The notes: generated from the sequence alone by a model not told the origin. A DNA stretch of 37,053 nt from Akkermansiaceae bacterium (GCA_030725745.1 JANRFH010000013.1:1-37053), one strand, 5' to 3'; counted from the first letter of the stretch, positions 8,700 to 17,472 are shown. Numbers and translations are program-made.

Positions 8700-9238
8700 G
8701 CAACTCCTCCTTTCGCATCGATCATGCCATTGATACAGCGGCGCAGGACAGATCGCAGCCGGGAAAGTGTGACCCGGAGGGATTCCTTCGTCCGCCCGGT
8801 TTCCTCTGCCACACGCTCCATCCCGCCTTTCTGGGATTCATAACGGGCGCGCAGAAGATCGCGGTTCTTGCTGGAGAGCTTTCTCAGGCAAAGTATCAGA
8901 GCTGTTCTCTTCTCTTCGAGATCATCGGTCTCCCTACCTATTGATTCATCGGAAAGCAGGGCACCGAGATCGTCGGCGAAGGCCAATTTGCCATCCATCT
9001 TCAGCTTTCTCCGGTGTTCGAGGATCTTGTAGTAGGCTACGGTGCAAGACCACGCGCCGAAGTTCGTTCCGATCTCGAATTCCTCGGCTTTTTCCCACAA
9101 CATGATATTCACCTCTTGGAGGATATCGCGCACATCCGGGCTACCTGGGAGTTGGGAAATGATGTACGACCGTATGACCTCCTGATGATCCGTCAGGAGG
9201 CTTACAAATTCCTGCTGATTGCGGGGATCCATGGCCAT
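8696..9238 (-). CDS. RNA polymerase sigma factor, ECF-like (Rhodopirellula/Verrucomicrobium family type)
   Basis: At 180 residues this has only sigma regions 2 and 4. Region 2 covers about 35-78 (DVRDILQEVNIMLWEKAEEF ... FGAWSCTVAYYKILEHRRK), which contacts core polymerase and the -10 element. Region 4 covers about 113-170 (LSSKNRDLLRARYE ... TKESLRVTLSRLRSVLRRCI) with a helix-turn-helix for the -35 element. The sequence style matches the sigma-70 subfamily that is expanded in Planctomycetes and Verrucomicrobia. ATG at 9238 or at 9232 could be the start. It is encoded 55 bp after the TonB-dependent receptor and overlaps its likely FecR partner by 4 bp. It may direct transcription of the PEP-CTERM and sulfatase genes and of itself; this is inferred from position. 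Confidence 0.92.
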   Translation of the reverse strand: MAMDPRNQQEFVSLLTDHQEVIRSYIISQLPGSPDVRDILQEVNIMLWEKAEEFEIGTNFGAWSCTVAYYKILEHRRKLKMDGKLAFADDLGALLSDESIGRETDDLEEKRTALILCLRKLSSKNRDLLRARYESQKGGMERVAEETGRTKESLRVTLSRLRSVLRRCINGMIDAKGGVA

Positions 9239-9293
9239 ACACCTGAATATGACCCTTTCGAGCGTAGCGTTAACGAATTTTTAGAGGAAACCG

Positions 9294-11387
9294 CTAAAAA
9301 ATGACTTTCACGCCGAAGATCGCATTTAGGCCGGGTTCGTTCTGGCCGGAGCCGTGGTAGCGGTAGTCATCATCGAGGAGGTTTTCCAAGGCAGCGGTAA
9401 GGCGGAGATTTTCCGTGGGATCGTAGCCCGCGCGGAGAGAAGCGGTAGCGTAGGCGGGGGTGCCGTTGGTTGGGATACGTTGGGTATCGCCCCTGTCTGC
9501 TGAGCTTAGGCGATCAGCCTCTGCAGCGGCTTGGATTCGTCCCTCGATCCAGAAAGGGCGGTTCGGATCATCCCAACGGAGGGCGAGTGAGCCGCTGAGT
9601 GGCAGCAGACGTGATGAGTATTCGTCGTTTTCCGGGCCGCCGAGGAATGCAGGGGTCTGGGTGTGTCCATCCTGCCATGCTGCGAAGCCGGAAAACGTCC
9701 AGTCAGAAGCGAAACGCCAGAAACCTTCCAACTCGATGCCGTAGATGTATCCATCTCTACCGTTGGTCGTGACGCTGGTGGTGGATCCGGAAGTTATGGG
9801 CACAGAAGTGATAACATCGGAGACATCCGTGTAAAAGATCGCTGCTCCGAATCCGTGGGTTTCTGCAGTTTTCCGCACGCCAAGCTCGTAGGTGACGAAT
9901 TCCTCCGGCTCCACATCGAGTGAGCCGAGGGCAGTCGTGCCGGAGCGGGAAGTGACGTTGCCTGAGAGATCGTTGAGATTCGGCGCGCGGAAGGCTTGGG
10001 AAATCCCTGCGTAGGCGAGCCATTCGTCATCGAGACGGTAGGTGGCGCGGATCGAGGCCGAGAAGTCGTTCCATGAATCGTCTACTGAAATGTCCGTGCT
10101 GCTTGTGGAATCAAACGACTTACCGAGTTTCGCGCGCGCATGGGTGTAGCGCGCCCCGGTGGTGATTTCTGCTCTCTCTCCAATGGGAAGGATGTATTGG
10201 GCGTAGGCTCCGAAAAGATCGTAGTGCGAATCATCTGCGAGAGGACGGCTGGCGGGATCAGCGACGAATCCGATGCCCTTATCCCGCGCGGATACCGAAT
10301 CGACGACATCCCTGTAGTAATCCAGCCCGTAAACCAGCGAGCCATCCGCCAGAGGCGATTCGAACTCGAGATCCAAGCCGAGAGTATCGACATCGTAGGC
10401 CTGGTAGCGGCGGTCGCTTGCCGAGCGTATCTGGAACTCGGATTCCGAGGAAGTCTGGTAGGACAAGGTCGCCGTCACCCTACGCACGAAAGCATCCGCA
10501 GTATCATTTTCATGCGAGAGGCGCAGGTAGCTGAGGGTTCGTTCCTGGTCGATATCGCGCGCAATGAAAGTGCCGGGCGCCGCGATGTGGCTGCCATGCA
10601 TCCAGCCGGGATTGTTCGTGGTCGAGTGCCAGCGGGATATGTCGTCTTGGTCGAAATTCTGATAAACAAAGGTCAGTGCAGTTTGCGGGGTAAGGGCGTA
10701 GTCTAGCCTCGCATCCAAGGATTGCTCCTGGTAGCCGGTGCCACTCATCAGGCCGATGGCGGAGTCCTCAATGTCACCAAATTCCTTAGCAGAAAGGCCA
10801 AGATGAAGGCCAAACTTTCCTCCGATGCCAGTCTGTGACTCGATGCGCCCGATGTGGCTGCCGCGCCCATTGCTACGGAATTCGTAGTAGGCGGAGCCAT
10901 GGAGAAAAATTTCGCCCTCTGGCTGATTTTGGAAATCCGCGTATTTCGTAAAAGCGTTCAGTGTGCCGCCCACCGCATCAGAGCCATATAGGACGGAGCC
11001 TTGGGATCGGATCAGCTCGAATCGGTCGAGCGAAAGCGGATCGACCGTATTCCAATACTGAACCGGCCCGCCACGGAAGGTGGAATTATTGAAGCGCACC
11101 CCATCCACCAAGAGGAGATTTTGCCTCCCGGTGAAGCCCCGGATGAAAGGAGAGCCGTGCCCGTAAGCGGTTTTTTGGACTAGGACGCCGGGAGTGTAGG
11201 CAAGTGCGTCCGGGAGTGTGCGCACGGATTTTCCACTGAGATCCTCAGAGGAAAAGGAAGTGGCTGAGTATGGAGTTTCATCGTTGGGCTTCTCAGAGCG
11301 AGAAGCAGTGACGATGAGTGGTTCAAGAAAATCCTGACCCAATAGCGGCGCGATCTGGGCTACCGCCAAAAGAAGCGCAAACTTCAC
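9294..11387 (-). CDS. TonB-dependent outer-membrane receptor
   Basis: This 697-residue outer-membrane beta-barrel receptor would take up a scarce ligand using energy from the ExbB/ExbD motor. A signal peptide occupies about residues 1-18. It is followed by a TonB-box-like EPLIVTASR, a plug domain at about 35-155 (LPDALAYTPGVLVQ, FIRGFTGRQNLLLVDGVRFN, VLYGSDAVGGTLNAF), then a barrel ending in Phe. The C-terminal YRYHGSGQNEPG signature is like that of haem/haemoglobin and related iron-chelate receptors, so iron or haem uptake is the first guess. No ligand-specific motif settles it. Translation probably starts at GTG 11387. It is the last gene of a cluster with exbB, two exbD and two TPR genes, and sits 12 bp after the shorter TPR gene. 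The sigma/FecR pair follows, as in ferric-citrate-type signalling, but the receptor lacks an obvious N-terminal signalling domain. Confidence 0.92.
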   Translation of the reverse strand: MKFALLLAVAQIAPLLGQDFLEPLIVTASRSEKPNDETPYSATSFSSEDLSGKSVRTLPDALAYTPGVLVQKTAYGHGSPFIRGFTGRQNLLLVDGVRFNNSTFRGGPVQYWNTVDPLSLDRFELIRSQGSVLYGSDAVGGTLNAFTKYADFQNQPEGEIFLHGSAYYEFRSNGRGSHIGRIESQTGIGGKFGLHLGLSAKEFGDIEDSAIGLMSGTGYQEQSLDARLDYALTPQTALTFVYQNFDQDDISRWHSTTNNPGWMHGSHIAAPGTFIARDIDQERTLSYLRLSHENDTADAFVRRVTATLSYQTSSESEFQIRSASDRRYQAYDVDTLGLDLEFESPLADGSLVYGLDYYRDVVDSVSARDKGIGFVADPASRPLADDSHYDLFGAYAQYILPIGERAEITTGARYTHARAKLGKSFDSTSSTDISVDDSWNDFSASIRATYRLDDEWLAYAGISQAFRAPNLNDLSGNVTSRSGTTALGSLDVEPEEFVTYELGVRKTAETHGFGAAIFYTDVSDVITSVPITSGSTTSVTTNGRDGYIYGIELEGFWRFASDWTFSGFAAWQDGHTQTPAFLGGPENDEYSSRLLPLSGSLALRWDDPNRPFWIEGRIQAAAEADRLSSADRGDTQRIPTNGTPAYATASLRAGYDPTENLRLTAALENLLDDDYRYHGSGQNEPGLNAIFGVKVIF

Positions 11388-11399
11388 CAGAAAACGTCT

Positions 11400-12302
11400 T
11401 TAATTACTGTATTTCAGGAACGGCTTGAAATCACCGGGGAGGGGATCGCCGAGACCGAGAAGACCCTCATATTCTCCAGCAAGAGCATTGGCTTCGATCA
11501 GCAGGGCGCGACCGTTGGAGTTTTTGCTCTCGTCGGGTGTGCCCCAGACGCTCATGGCGAATTTGAGTTCCTCGTTGTCGAGGTAGATGCGGAGCGAGTT
11601 GAGGGCAGCCTTGTTCGCGAGAAGATTCGATGCGCCTGCATCAGCCGTCGTGGCGATGGCGTATTGTGTAAGTGCTTCCAATCCCCTATCGAGCTTTTGA
11701 AGTGCCAAGCCTTTGCAGTAGCCAATCTGAGCGCGCTGATAGCCGGGAAGGGCTTCTGAATCGCGCTCGGAGGCAATACTGAGGACACGCTCCCATGATT
11801 CATCGCGGACAGCATCCCACATGGTGTAGAGGTCGAGCTGGCGGAGGTGGTATTCATTCGTGAGAGGAGCTTTGGCGAAATCCTTGAGCGCGGCGGCAAG
11901 GCCTTCCAAATCACCGAGATGGCGCATGCACTCCATTTCATGAAACGCTGAGAGCGTATGGTAGTTCCCCTTGAGCGGGGCGATGGGCTTGGAGAACTCT
12001 CTGTATGCCTTGAATTTTTCCTGCGCTTCTTTGTATTTGCCGGCCTCGTAGAGATCCATGGCCTCGCTGTATTGCTCAGGCCTGACCACGAAGATCGTCG
12101 TGAAGTCGGAGATCTTAGCATCATTGAAATCGGTGGAGACCGAAGTGAGCTTGTAGCGAATTTGTGTATCCGTAGCCGCTGTGATGAAGCCACGGAAGTT
12201 CGCTCCGTCAGGTTCGGTAAAGTAAGTCTCGGCCTGGAATTCCTGAGCATTGGCAGTCGCGGCAAGAACTGGAACGAGGAGAGCTAAAAGAAGATTTTTC
12301 AT
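11400..12302 (-). CDS. Periplasmic TPR-like protein of the Exb cluster
   Basis: The 300-residue product starts with a signal peptide (MKNLLLALLVPVLAATANAQ), so it should be periplasmic. A short beta-rich part (about 21-75) precedes helical repeat sequence, for example YSEAMDLYEAGKYKEAQEKFKAY at about 98-120 and YCKGLALQKLDRGLEALTQYA near 200-220. These are typical tetratricopeptide-like helix pairs. I do not recognise a specific family name. It lies 37 bp downstream of the large TPR gene and 12 bp upstream of the TonB-dependent receptor, so it is very likely co-transcribed with both. A role as a periplasmic adaptor between the Exb motor and the receptor is plausible but inferred only from context. 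Confidence 0.8.
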   Translation of the reverse strand: MKNLLLALLVPVLAATANAQEFQAETYFTEPDGANFRGFITAATDTQIRYKLTSVSTDFNDAKISDFTTIFVVRPEQYSEAMDLYEAGKYKEAQEKFKAYREFSKPIAPLKGNYHTLSAFHEMECMRHLGDLEGLAAALKDFAKAPLTNEYHLRQLDLYTMWDAVRDESWERVLSIASERDSEALPGYQRAQIGYCKGLALQKLDRGLEALTQYAIATTADAGASNLLANKAALNSLRIYLDNEELKFAMSVWGTPDESKNSNGRALLIEANALAGEYEGLLGLGDPLPGDFKPFLKYSN

Positions 12303-12338
12303 GGTGATGGGAAGTTGTGTTTCGAGGAATGGGGCGGA

Positions 12339-15323
12339 TTACTTCTTGGCTGCCTTTTCTGCCTCTAGCTGCTTGTTGGATTTCACATTAGGATCGGCGA
12401 CGTATTCCTCGGTGAGTCTTTGCACCCGCTCCCATAGCTTGAGATCATCAGGCGACATCTTGTCTTTGAAACGGCCGGTGAGTTCAAGATACTTGAATCC
12501 GCCGTTGTAGGCTCCTTGGCGATCCGAGGCGATCTTTGGATCATCCGAGCTGCGGTTGCGTTTGTGGGAGAGCGTCATCCAAGCTTCCATGGCGGGGGCG
12601 GAGACGGCGATGTTGCCCATGTGAGCAGACCAGACCTTGAGATACATCTTGATGGCGTCATCGGTCATGTTGCGACCCTCGAAGGATTGGGCGAGCATGA
12701 GGCCAACTTCCGGGGCGTATTTGGAGAATCCGAGGGACTTGCCCTCCTCGCGGTCAAGGTATTGGTTCGCACGCTCTGCGGCCGTCGCATACTCCTTTTT
12801 CTTCATGAGAATCTGGACGATGCGATACAATGCATCCTCGCGCTGGGGCTTCTCTTCGGAATCCTGGAGGATGCGTTCGAAGTCTTCGAGAGCTTTGGCT
12901 AGATCCGCATCATCGGATGAATTTCCATAAACATCCGCGCGACCTAAGAGGGCGGCGAACATGTAGGATTTATCAGGGCGGGAGAGCGCCTCATCGTAGT
13001 AGGCGAGGGCTTCGCGCGGAGCTGAGGTGCTCTTGCGGAGGTAGTCACCCAGCTTCACGAGGATGTAGTTGGAAAGATCGGAGAGGGCGAAATCCGTTTT
13101 CAACTGTTGGAAAAGCACTTGGATACCGGCTTCGGCGTTGCGCTTCTGTGCATCGTCCTCGGCACTCTGCACTGCATCTTCGAAGACGCCAATAATGGCG
13201 ATGCGGAGTAGGGCACGTGCGGCTTTGTCTTGGCTGCTGATGCCGGGGAAGTCGTAGTAGTGTGCCTTGAGCTCGTCAGGAGTGTGATCCTTGAGGTAGA
13301 CCTCGGTGTAGGAGTTGATCGCCTCTTCCAAGCCGAAGGCTTCTGGCTGTTTCGCCATGAAAGAGATGACTTTCTGAAGGCGCTCAAGTGCTTCCTTGCC
13401 GCGGCCTGCCGAGTAGAAGGCGGGAACCTGTGCAACGGCCACTTGTGCTTGGTATGGTGAGCCTTCGGAGTATTCTCCCCAGTACCTATCCGCATATGGA
13501 AGGGCGTCTTTCACGCGAGGGCCGGGTTCATCCCCTTCCATGACGGAAAGGAGAGCGACGAGGTAGTAGAGCGCCTCGCCAGCGACACCGTCGTTGCCGC
13601 GTGCTTCGGCGATTTCGAGGGCTTTGACATAGGCGGTTTCCGCATCTTCCATCAAGCTTTCTGCTTGGTTGACGTTACCTAGAAGATTGTATGCTTGGTC
13701 GGTGACTGGGGAATCGGCGAACTCACCGGTGAGGCGGTTGAGGATGGCGATAGCGGGTTCATACTCCTCCTCGGCATAGTGGACGTTCGCACGGTCGTAG
13801 AGGGCAAGTGGAGTGTAGGAGTCTGCGCCTTCCTTGAAGTTCAAGAGGAAAGCGTCGAGCAGGCGTCCGGCCTTCGCCCAGTACTGGAGGCGAGTGAGGT
13901 TCGATGCTTCGAAATAGGCGGCGGGAGCCTTGTAGTCACTCTCCTTGTAGGCTTTCACGTGATCCTCAAGTAACGGGGCGGCCTTGTCGTATTTGCCGGT
14001 GTAATAATATGAACCACCGAGGACAAAGAGCGCGAGGTCGTGTTCCTTGGTGCCTTCCTTAACGGTTCCGCTATCGATGAGATCGGAAGCGATGGTGATG
14101 CAGTCTTCGTATTCACCATCGAAGAACAGGGAGGAAAGCATGAGCTTGCGGACGTCGGGAGCGTGTTTGGATCCCGGGAAATCCTGGAGGAAGCGTGCTC
14201 CGTACTTCTGGACGGTGCCCATTTCACCGAGGATTGATGAGGTGCTGACGAGGCGGAAGAGGTTTTCCTCACGCTTCTCGGCCTTTGGATAATAATCCTC
14301 AAGCTGGAGGTAGGCGGCGTTTGAAGCACGGACGTTGCCTTTTTTCTCACGGAGGTAGGCTGTGGCCGCGAGTTTGATCATTTCCATGGACTTGTCGCCC
14401 TTACTCTCTGCTTCCAGCGCCTTGAGTTCCTCCTCTAACTGCTTTTTATCGAGCTTCAGCGCCCCGTCTGGGATACGGCTAAGACTGCCCATCGATGCGA
14501 TGCGTTCACGAAGTTCATCGATGGCAACTTCCGAGGAAGGTACGAGCTGATAGAGGCTGAAGGCCGTGCTGTCCATTTCGATGGCGATAGCATCACCCGC
14601 AAGTTTCATGAAAAGCTTGGAATAGCGCTGCATGACGAAAGGCGGAGCGACGATTGCGCCCTTGTTCTTGTTGATGAAATCATCGAGCACTTTGGCGTCC
14701 TTGGCCTTCAGAGCGGCTTCGACCAAGGTCTGGAAGCCGGTGATGATGGCGGTGTCTGAGGTTGGGAAGGTGTTGCGGTTGGTGATCGCGATCTCCAGGT
14801 GCTCGTTACCTTCGGGGATTTTGCCGAGTTTGTAATGGGAGATGGCCATGTTCACGTGGAAGGTGCCCCTTTGATAATTGTCGCGATCTTTGTCGCGCTC
14901 CTTCAGGAATTTCTTCCACTGCTCAATGGCGACCTCATATTTCTTCGCGCTGAATGCGGCATCGCCCCACTTGAGGAGAGCCATTTTGTTGAAAAGGTTG
15001 CCACCACTGGTCTTATTGTTCGGGTAGTCCTTGTAGCAGGACTCGAAGGACTTCATGGCATCCTCGTATTTCTTGAGCATCATCTCACAGGCACCCTTGC
15101 GGTAGAGGATGACTCCGAACTGCGGGCCGTAGGTGGTGTTCGCCGATTCCGGGTTGGAACCGAAGCGCTTCACCGCATCCGCATTGATCTTGTAGGCTTC
15201 CTCCCAATTGCCCTCGTTCATGGCTTTAAGGGCTCTGTCGACCAAAGTGCCGAGATCTTCGCCTTGAGCGGAAAGAGGGGTGACGGAGAATGCGAGCGCG
15301 AGAAGAATAAGAAGTTTTTTCAT
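12339..15323 (-). CDS. Large periplasmic tetratricopeptide repeat protein of the Exb cluster
   Basis: I start at the ATG at 15323 because it gives a clean signal peptide (MKKLLILLALAFSVTPLSAQ); the frame is open 30 codons further upstream but that extension is not signal-like. The 994-residue product is almost entirely helical TPR-type repeats. Examples are ALKAMNEGNWEEAYKINADAVKRF near the mature N-terminus, LFVLGGSYYYTGKYDKAAPLLEDHV in the middle and ALYRIVQILMKKKEYATAAERANQYL near the end. It ends in a Lys-rich tail (EAEKAAKK). Large TPR proteins next to exbB/exbD are common in Verrucomicrobia and other Gram-negatives. They are thought to work in the periplasm beside Ton-type motors, but the exact job is unproven. 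A terminator-like hairpin lies between this gene and the upstream exbD, so it may have its own promoter in the 143-bp gap. Confidence 0.85.
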   Translation of the reverse strand: MKKLLILLALAFSVTPLSAQGEDLGTLVDRALKAMNEGNWEEAYKINADAVKRFGSNPESANTTYGPQFGVILYRKGACEMMLKKYEDAMKSFESCYKDYPNNKTSGGNLFNKMALLKWGDAAFSAKKYEVAIEQWKKFLKERDKDRDNYQRGTFHVNMAISHYKLGKIPEGNEHLEIAITNRNTFPTSDTAIITGFQTLVEAALKAKDAKVLDDFINKNKGAIVAPPFVMQRYSKLFMKLAGDAIAIEMDSTAFSLYQLVPSSEVAIDELRERIASMGSLSRIPDGALKLDKKQLEEELKALEAESKGDKSMEMIKLAATAYLREKKGNVRASNAAYLQLEDYYPKAEKREENLFRLVSTSSILGEMGTVQKYGARFLQDFPGSKHAPDVRKLMLSSLFFDGEYEDCITIASDLIDSGTVKEGTKEHDLALFVLGGSYYYTGKYDKAAPLLEDHVKAYKESDYKAPAAYFEASNLTRLQYWAKAGRLLDAFLLNFKEGADSYTPLALYDRANVHYAEEEYEPAIAILNRLTGEFADSPVTDQAYNLLGNVNQAESLMEDAETAYVKALEIAEARGNDGVAGEALYYLVALLSVMEGDEPGPRVKDALPYADRYWGEYSEGSPYQAQVAVAQVPAFYSAGRGKEALERLQKVISFMAKQPEAFGLEEAINSYTEVYLKDHTPDELKAHYYDFPGISSQDKAARALLRIAIIGVFEDAVQSAEDDAQKRNAEAGIQVLFQQLKTDFALSDLSNYILVKLGDYLRKSTSAPREALAYYDEALSRPDKSYMFAALLGRADVYGNSSDDADLAKALEDFERILQDSEEKPQREDALYRIVQILMKKKEYATAAERANQYLDREEGKSLGFSKYAPEVGLMLAQSFEGRNMTDDAIKMYLKVWSAHMGNIAVSAPAMEAWMTLSHKRNRSSDDPKIASDRQGAYNGGFKYLELTGRFKDKMSPDDLKLWERVQRLTEEYVADPNVKSNKQLEAEKAAKK

Positions 15324-15382
15324 GCCTGTGAAGGTGGAGGAGTTTCTGAAGTTAGGAAAACGGAAGTTGCGACGGTATTTTT

Positions 15383-15431
15383 GAAAATAAAAGCCGCCGG
15401 GTGCGTCCTGCAAGCTGGAACGTCCGACGGC
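15383..15431 (-). terminator. Terminator-like hairpin between exbD and the large TPR gene
   Basis: On the minus strand GCCGTCGG pairs with CCGGCGGC (one G-U pair), separated by a 23-base loop that can pair further. It is followed by TTTTATTTTC. It would end or attenuate the exbB-exbD-exbD transcript before the TPR genes. Confidence 0.6.
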
Positions 15432-15466
15432 GTAAAGATTTTAGGGGGAAATAAAGGAAAAATGCC

Positions 15467-15931
15467 TCACTCGATGAGATCGGTGAACGTAATTGAGGTA
15501 ATTTCGGCACCGGCGAGCGAATTCAGCACGTCGATGACGCGCTGTTGGGTCGCGCCGGGGTCGACGTAAACCTGAACTAGCGGCTGGCTACCAGCGCTGG
15601 CTGCAGCTGCGGAGTATAGCTCGAGCTGGCTATCGAGCAGAGGAACCTCGCGCACACTGGTATCGGAATCCAACTGCTGCTGGCCTGCTCCGGTGCCCGT
15701 GTAGATGACACCACTGCCATCCACGCGGATGAACATCGGCTCGATCTTAGGTTGCTCTGCGGAGGACGGGGTGTTCGCCGGCAGGGTCATCGCCAGATCC
15801 GTTTCACGCGGGGTGATGGTGGAGGTGACGAGGAAATAAATGAGGAGCAGGAAGCAGACATCGATAAGCGACGAGATGTCGAGTTCTGGATCTGGTTCCG
15901 GTTCGCGGAGGGATTTTTTGTGACGTGCCAT
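15467..15931 (-). CDS. ExbD/TolR-family biopolymer transport protein (second copy)
   Basis: The 154-residue protein has the ExbD layout. A short basic cytoplasmic N-terminus is followed by one membrane helix at about 20-38 with the proton-path Asp in SSLIDVCFLLLIYFLV, and then a periplasmic domain of about 110 residues. It would form the proton-conducting stator with ExbB and drive TonB-type energy transfer to outer-membrane receptors. It is 15 bp downstream of the other exbD gene and is clearly divergent from it in the periplasmic domain, as expected for a two-ExbD system. The periplasmic part includes an unusual Gln- and Ala-rich stretch (GAGQQQLDSD, AAAASAGSQ). A terminator-like hairpin follows. 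Which ExbD pairs with which partner cannot be told from sequence. Confidence 0.92.
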   Translation of the reverse strand: MARHKKSLREPEPDPELDISSLIDVCFLLLIYFLVTSTITPRETDLAMTLPANTPSSAEQPKIEPMFIRVDGSGVIYTGTGAGQQQLDSDTSVREVPLLDSQLELYSAAAASAGSQPLVQVYVDPGATQQRVIDVLNSLAGAEITSITFTDLIE

Positions 15932-15946
15932 GGGAAGTGGAAGGAT

Positions 15947-16405
15947 TTATTTTTGTTTCAGCCCCTTGTGCGTCGGGTAAACGGCAAAGACTACCTGATC
16001 GACACCGGCAGCGGCAGCAGAGCGGATGGCAGCACGCGAGTATTTGAAAACGGCGTCTTGGTCTCCACGGAGGTGGAGCTTCGGCACGATGCCCAGCTTA
16101 TCAATCTCAGCCTTCTGCGCCTTAACGACCTCGAAAATCGCGGTCTCATCGGGCAGTTGCACGAGATTCTCAGACGTGTAGGTGCCGTCTTCCCAAACGT
16201 TGATGACGATGCGGCCACGCCCATCTTCCTGCGCCTTCGAGTTTTTCGCGATCGGAGGCATGACCTCGGGGTCGGTCTTCACGATGATGGCGGTAGCGTT
16301 GACGATGAAGAAGATGAGGAGCAGGAAGACCATGTCGATCATAGGCGACATGTCGACTTTGGCTTCGTCCTCTTCTGGAGCCGATCTGAGTTTCTTGGAT
16401 GCCAT
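15947..16405 (-). CDS. ExbD/TolR-family biopolymer transport protein (first copy)
   Basis: This 152-residue ExbD homologue has an acidic N-terminal tail (EEDEAKVD). A single membrane helix at about 20-38 carries the conserved Asp in MSPMIDMVFLLLIFFIV, and a periplasmic domain ends in a Lys-rich tail. The C-terminal half carries the typical ExbD sequence VPKLHLRGDQDAVFKYSRAAI, used in strand pairing and partner binding. It follows exbB by 93 bp, with a perfect inverted repeat in the gap, and precedes the second exbD by 15 bp. It would join ExbB in a proton-motive-force-driven motor in the inner membrane. Confidence 0.93.
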   Translation of the reverse strand: MASKKLRSAPEEDEAKVDMSPMIDMVFLLLIFFIVNATAIIVKTDPEVMPPIAKNSKAQEDGRGRIVINVWEDGTYTSENLVQLPDETAIFEVVKAQKAEIDKLGIVPKLHLRGDQDAVFKYSRAAIRSAAAAGVDQVVFAVYPTHKGLKQK

Positions 16406-16443
16406 TGGGGTTCTTCGGTGTTGGTGGGATACGGAGGTTGTTA

Positions 16444-16477
16444 TGTGGAGAAGGAGCTGATTTGCCGCCTCTCCACA
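16444..16477. repeat. Perfect 8-bp inverted repeat between exbB and exbD
   Basis: TGTGGAGA and TCTCCACA flank an 18-base spacer in the exbB-exbD gap. There is no U-tract, so it is unlikely to be a strong terminator. It could form an mRNA stem that affects processing or the ratio of ExbB to ExbD. Confidence 0.55.
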
Positions 16478-16498
16478 GTTGCAGGCTCACTCCGTTTC

Positions 16499-17275
16499 TC
16501 AGACTGCGATACCTTCTGGGATCTTGGCGTAGAGTGTGTCCGCGTTGACCGTGGCGATAGCAGCGTTGAGCATTTCCTCAGCGGCGTGTGAGGAATCGGC
16601 GACGAGTGAGTTGTACCTATTCTTCAGAACGTAGTAGGTGATGATACATGGGATCGCGTTGATCAGTCCCCAGAGGGTGGTCAAAAGCGCGACGGAGATG
16701 TCACCTGCGAGCTGTGATGGATCGGCAGCACCTGCAGTTTTTAGGGTTGCGAAGGCATTGACCATACCGATAACCGTTCCCGTCAGTCCGAGCATCGGTG
16801 ATGCTTGGGCGATGAGTGAGACGTAGTTGATCCACTGCATGTTCTTGCGGGATTCGTTGTTGGTGAAGTCTGCGATGGCGTCTTCCACCTGATCACGGCC
16901 GAGAGTCTCAGGCTGAGTGGCATCGATGTTCGGGAAAGAATAGGCGACCATGCGGCCGAGGTAGGAAGGATGGGAAGCTGCGAGCTCGATGGCGGAGCGG
17001 ACGCGGCAATCGGTCATGTGACCCATGAGAGCTGCCTGAAGATCGGATGGGCAGAACTTCGCCTTGGTGAGATTCATGAAGTTGAACACCGCAAGCGCGA
17101 TGAATGCGACGATGGCGATGCCGATGAAGATCATCGTCGAGCCGCCGTCGAGCACCCATTGGTCAAGGAGAGTCGCTTTCTTTTCCTGAGCGAAAAGCTG
17201 GGGAGCTGCCAGGAGGGACGCGATGATGGTGGCGGTCGCTGTGAAGCGCGGACGAGTTGCGAGTTTTTGAGTCAT
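16499..17275 (-). CDS. exbB: ExbB/TolQ-family (MotA-like) proton channel protein
   Basis: I take the ATG at 17275, which gives a 258-residue protein with a signal-peptide-like N-terminus (MTQKLATRPRF ... AAPQLFAQ). Such an extension is seen in ExbB proteins outside the enterobacteria. A frame extension to 17332 exists but looks non-coding. Membrane helices lie at about 43-68, and at two C-terminal positions carrying the family signatures SPMLGLTGTVIGMVNAF and VALLTTLWGLINAIP. ExbB forms the pentameric channel around an ExbD dimer and converts proton flow to work on TonB-like partners. It is the first gene of the cluster; the ~200 bp upstream are AT-rich and likely hold the promoter, though I do not see a convincing -35/-10 pair. 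Confidence 0.93.
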   Translation of the reverse strand: MTQKLATRPRFTATATIIASLLAAPQLFAQEKKATLLDQWVLDGGSTMIFIGIAIVAFIALAVFNFMNLTKAKFCPSDLQAALMGHMTDCRVRSAIELAASHPSYLGRMVAYSFPNIDATQPETLGRDQVEDAIADFTNNESRKNMQWINYVSLIAQASPMLGLTGTVIGMVNAFATLKTAGAADPSQLAGDISVALLTTLWGLINAIPCIITYYVLKNRYNSLVADSSHAAEEMLNAAIATVNADTLYAKIPEGIAV

Positions 17276-17411
17276 GAAATTAGTGAAGTTTCCTTTGGTA
17301 GTGCGAGGAAGTCTGTAAGATAACACGTTCACGGCAAGAAAGATTTTAGAAAAATCCTAAAGAAAATTTCTTGCGCATCGCGCCACCGTAAGAACTGAAC
17401 TCTGCGCTGAT

Positions 17412-17447
17412 AAAAAAAGCCTGGCTCCGGATGAACAGAGTCGGGCT
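17412..17447 (-). terminator. Rho-independent terminator after the aldolase gene
   Basis: On the minus strand AGCCCGACTC and GAGCCAGGCT form a 10-bp stem with two mismatches, followed directly by seven T residues. It lies 26 bp after the aldolase stop codon. Confidence 0.8.
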
Positions 17448-17472
17448 ATTGAAGTTAAATCCGTTGCAGGTA

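Noticed and set aside
14799-15569. Plus-strand open frame of 256 codons
   Set aside because: It is antisense to the large TPR gene and exbD and contains no recognisable domain; the minus-strand genes explain the coding signal.
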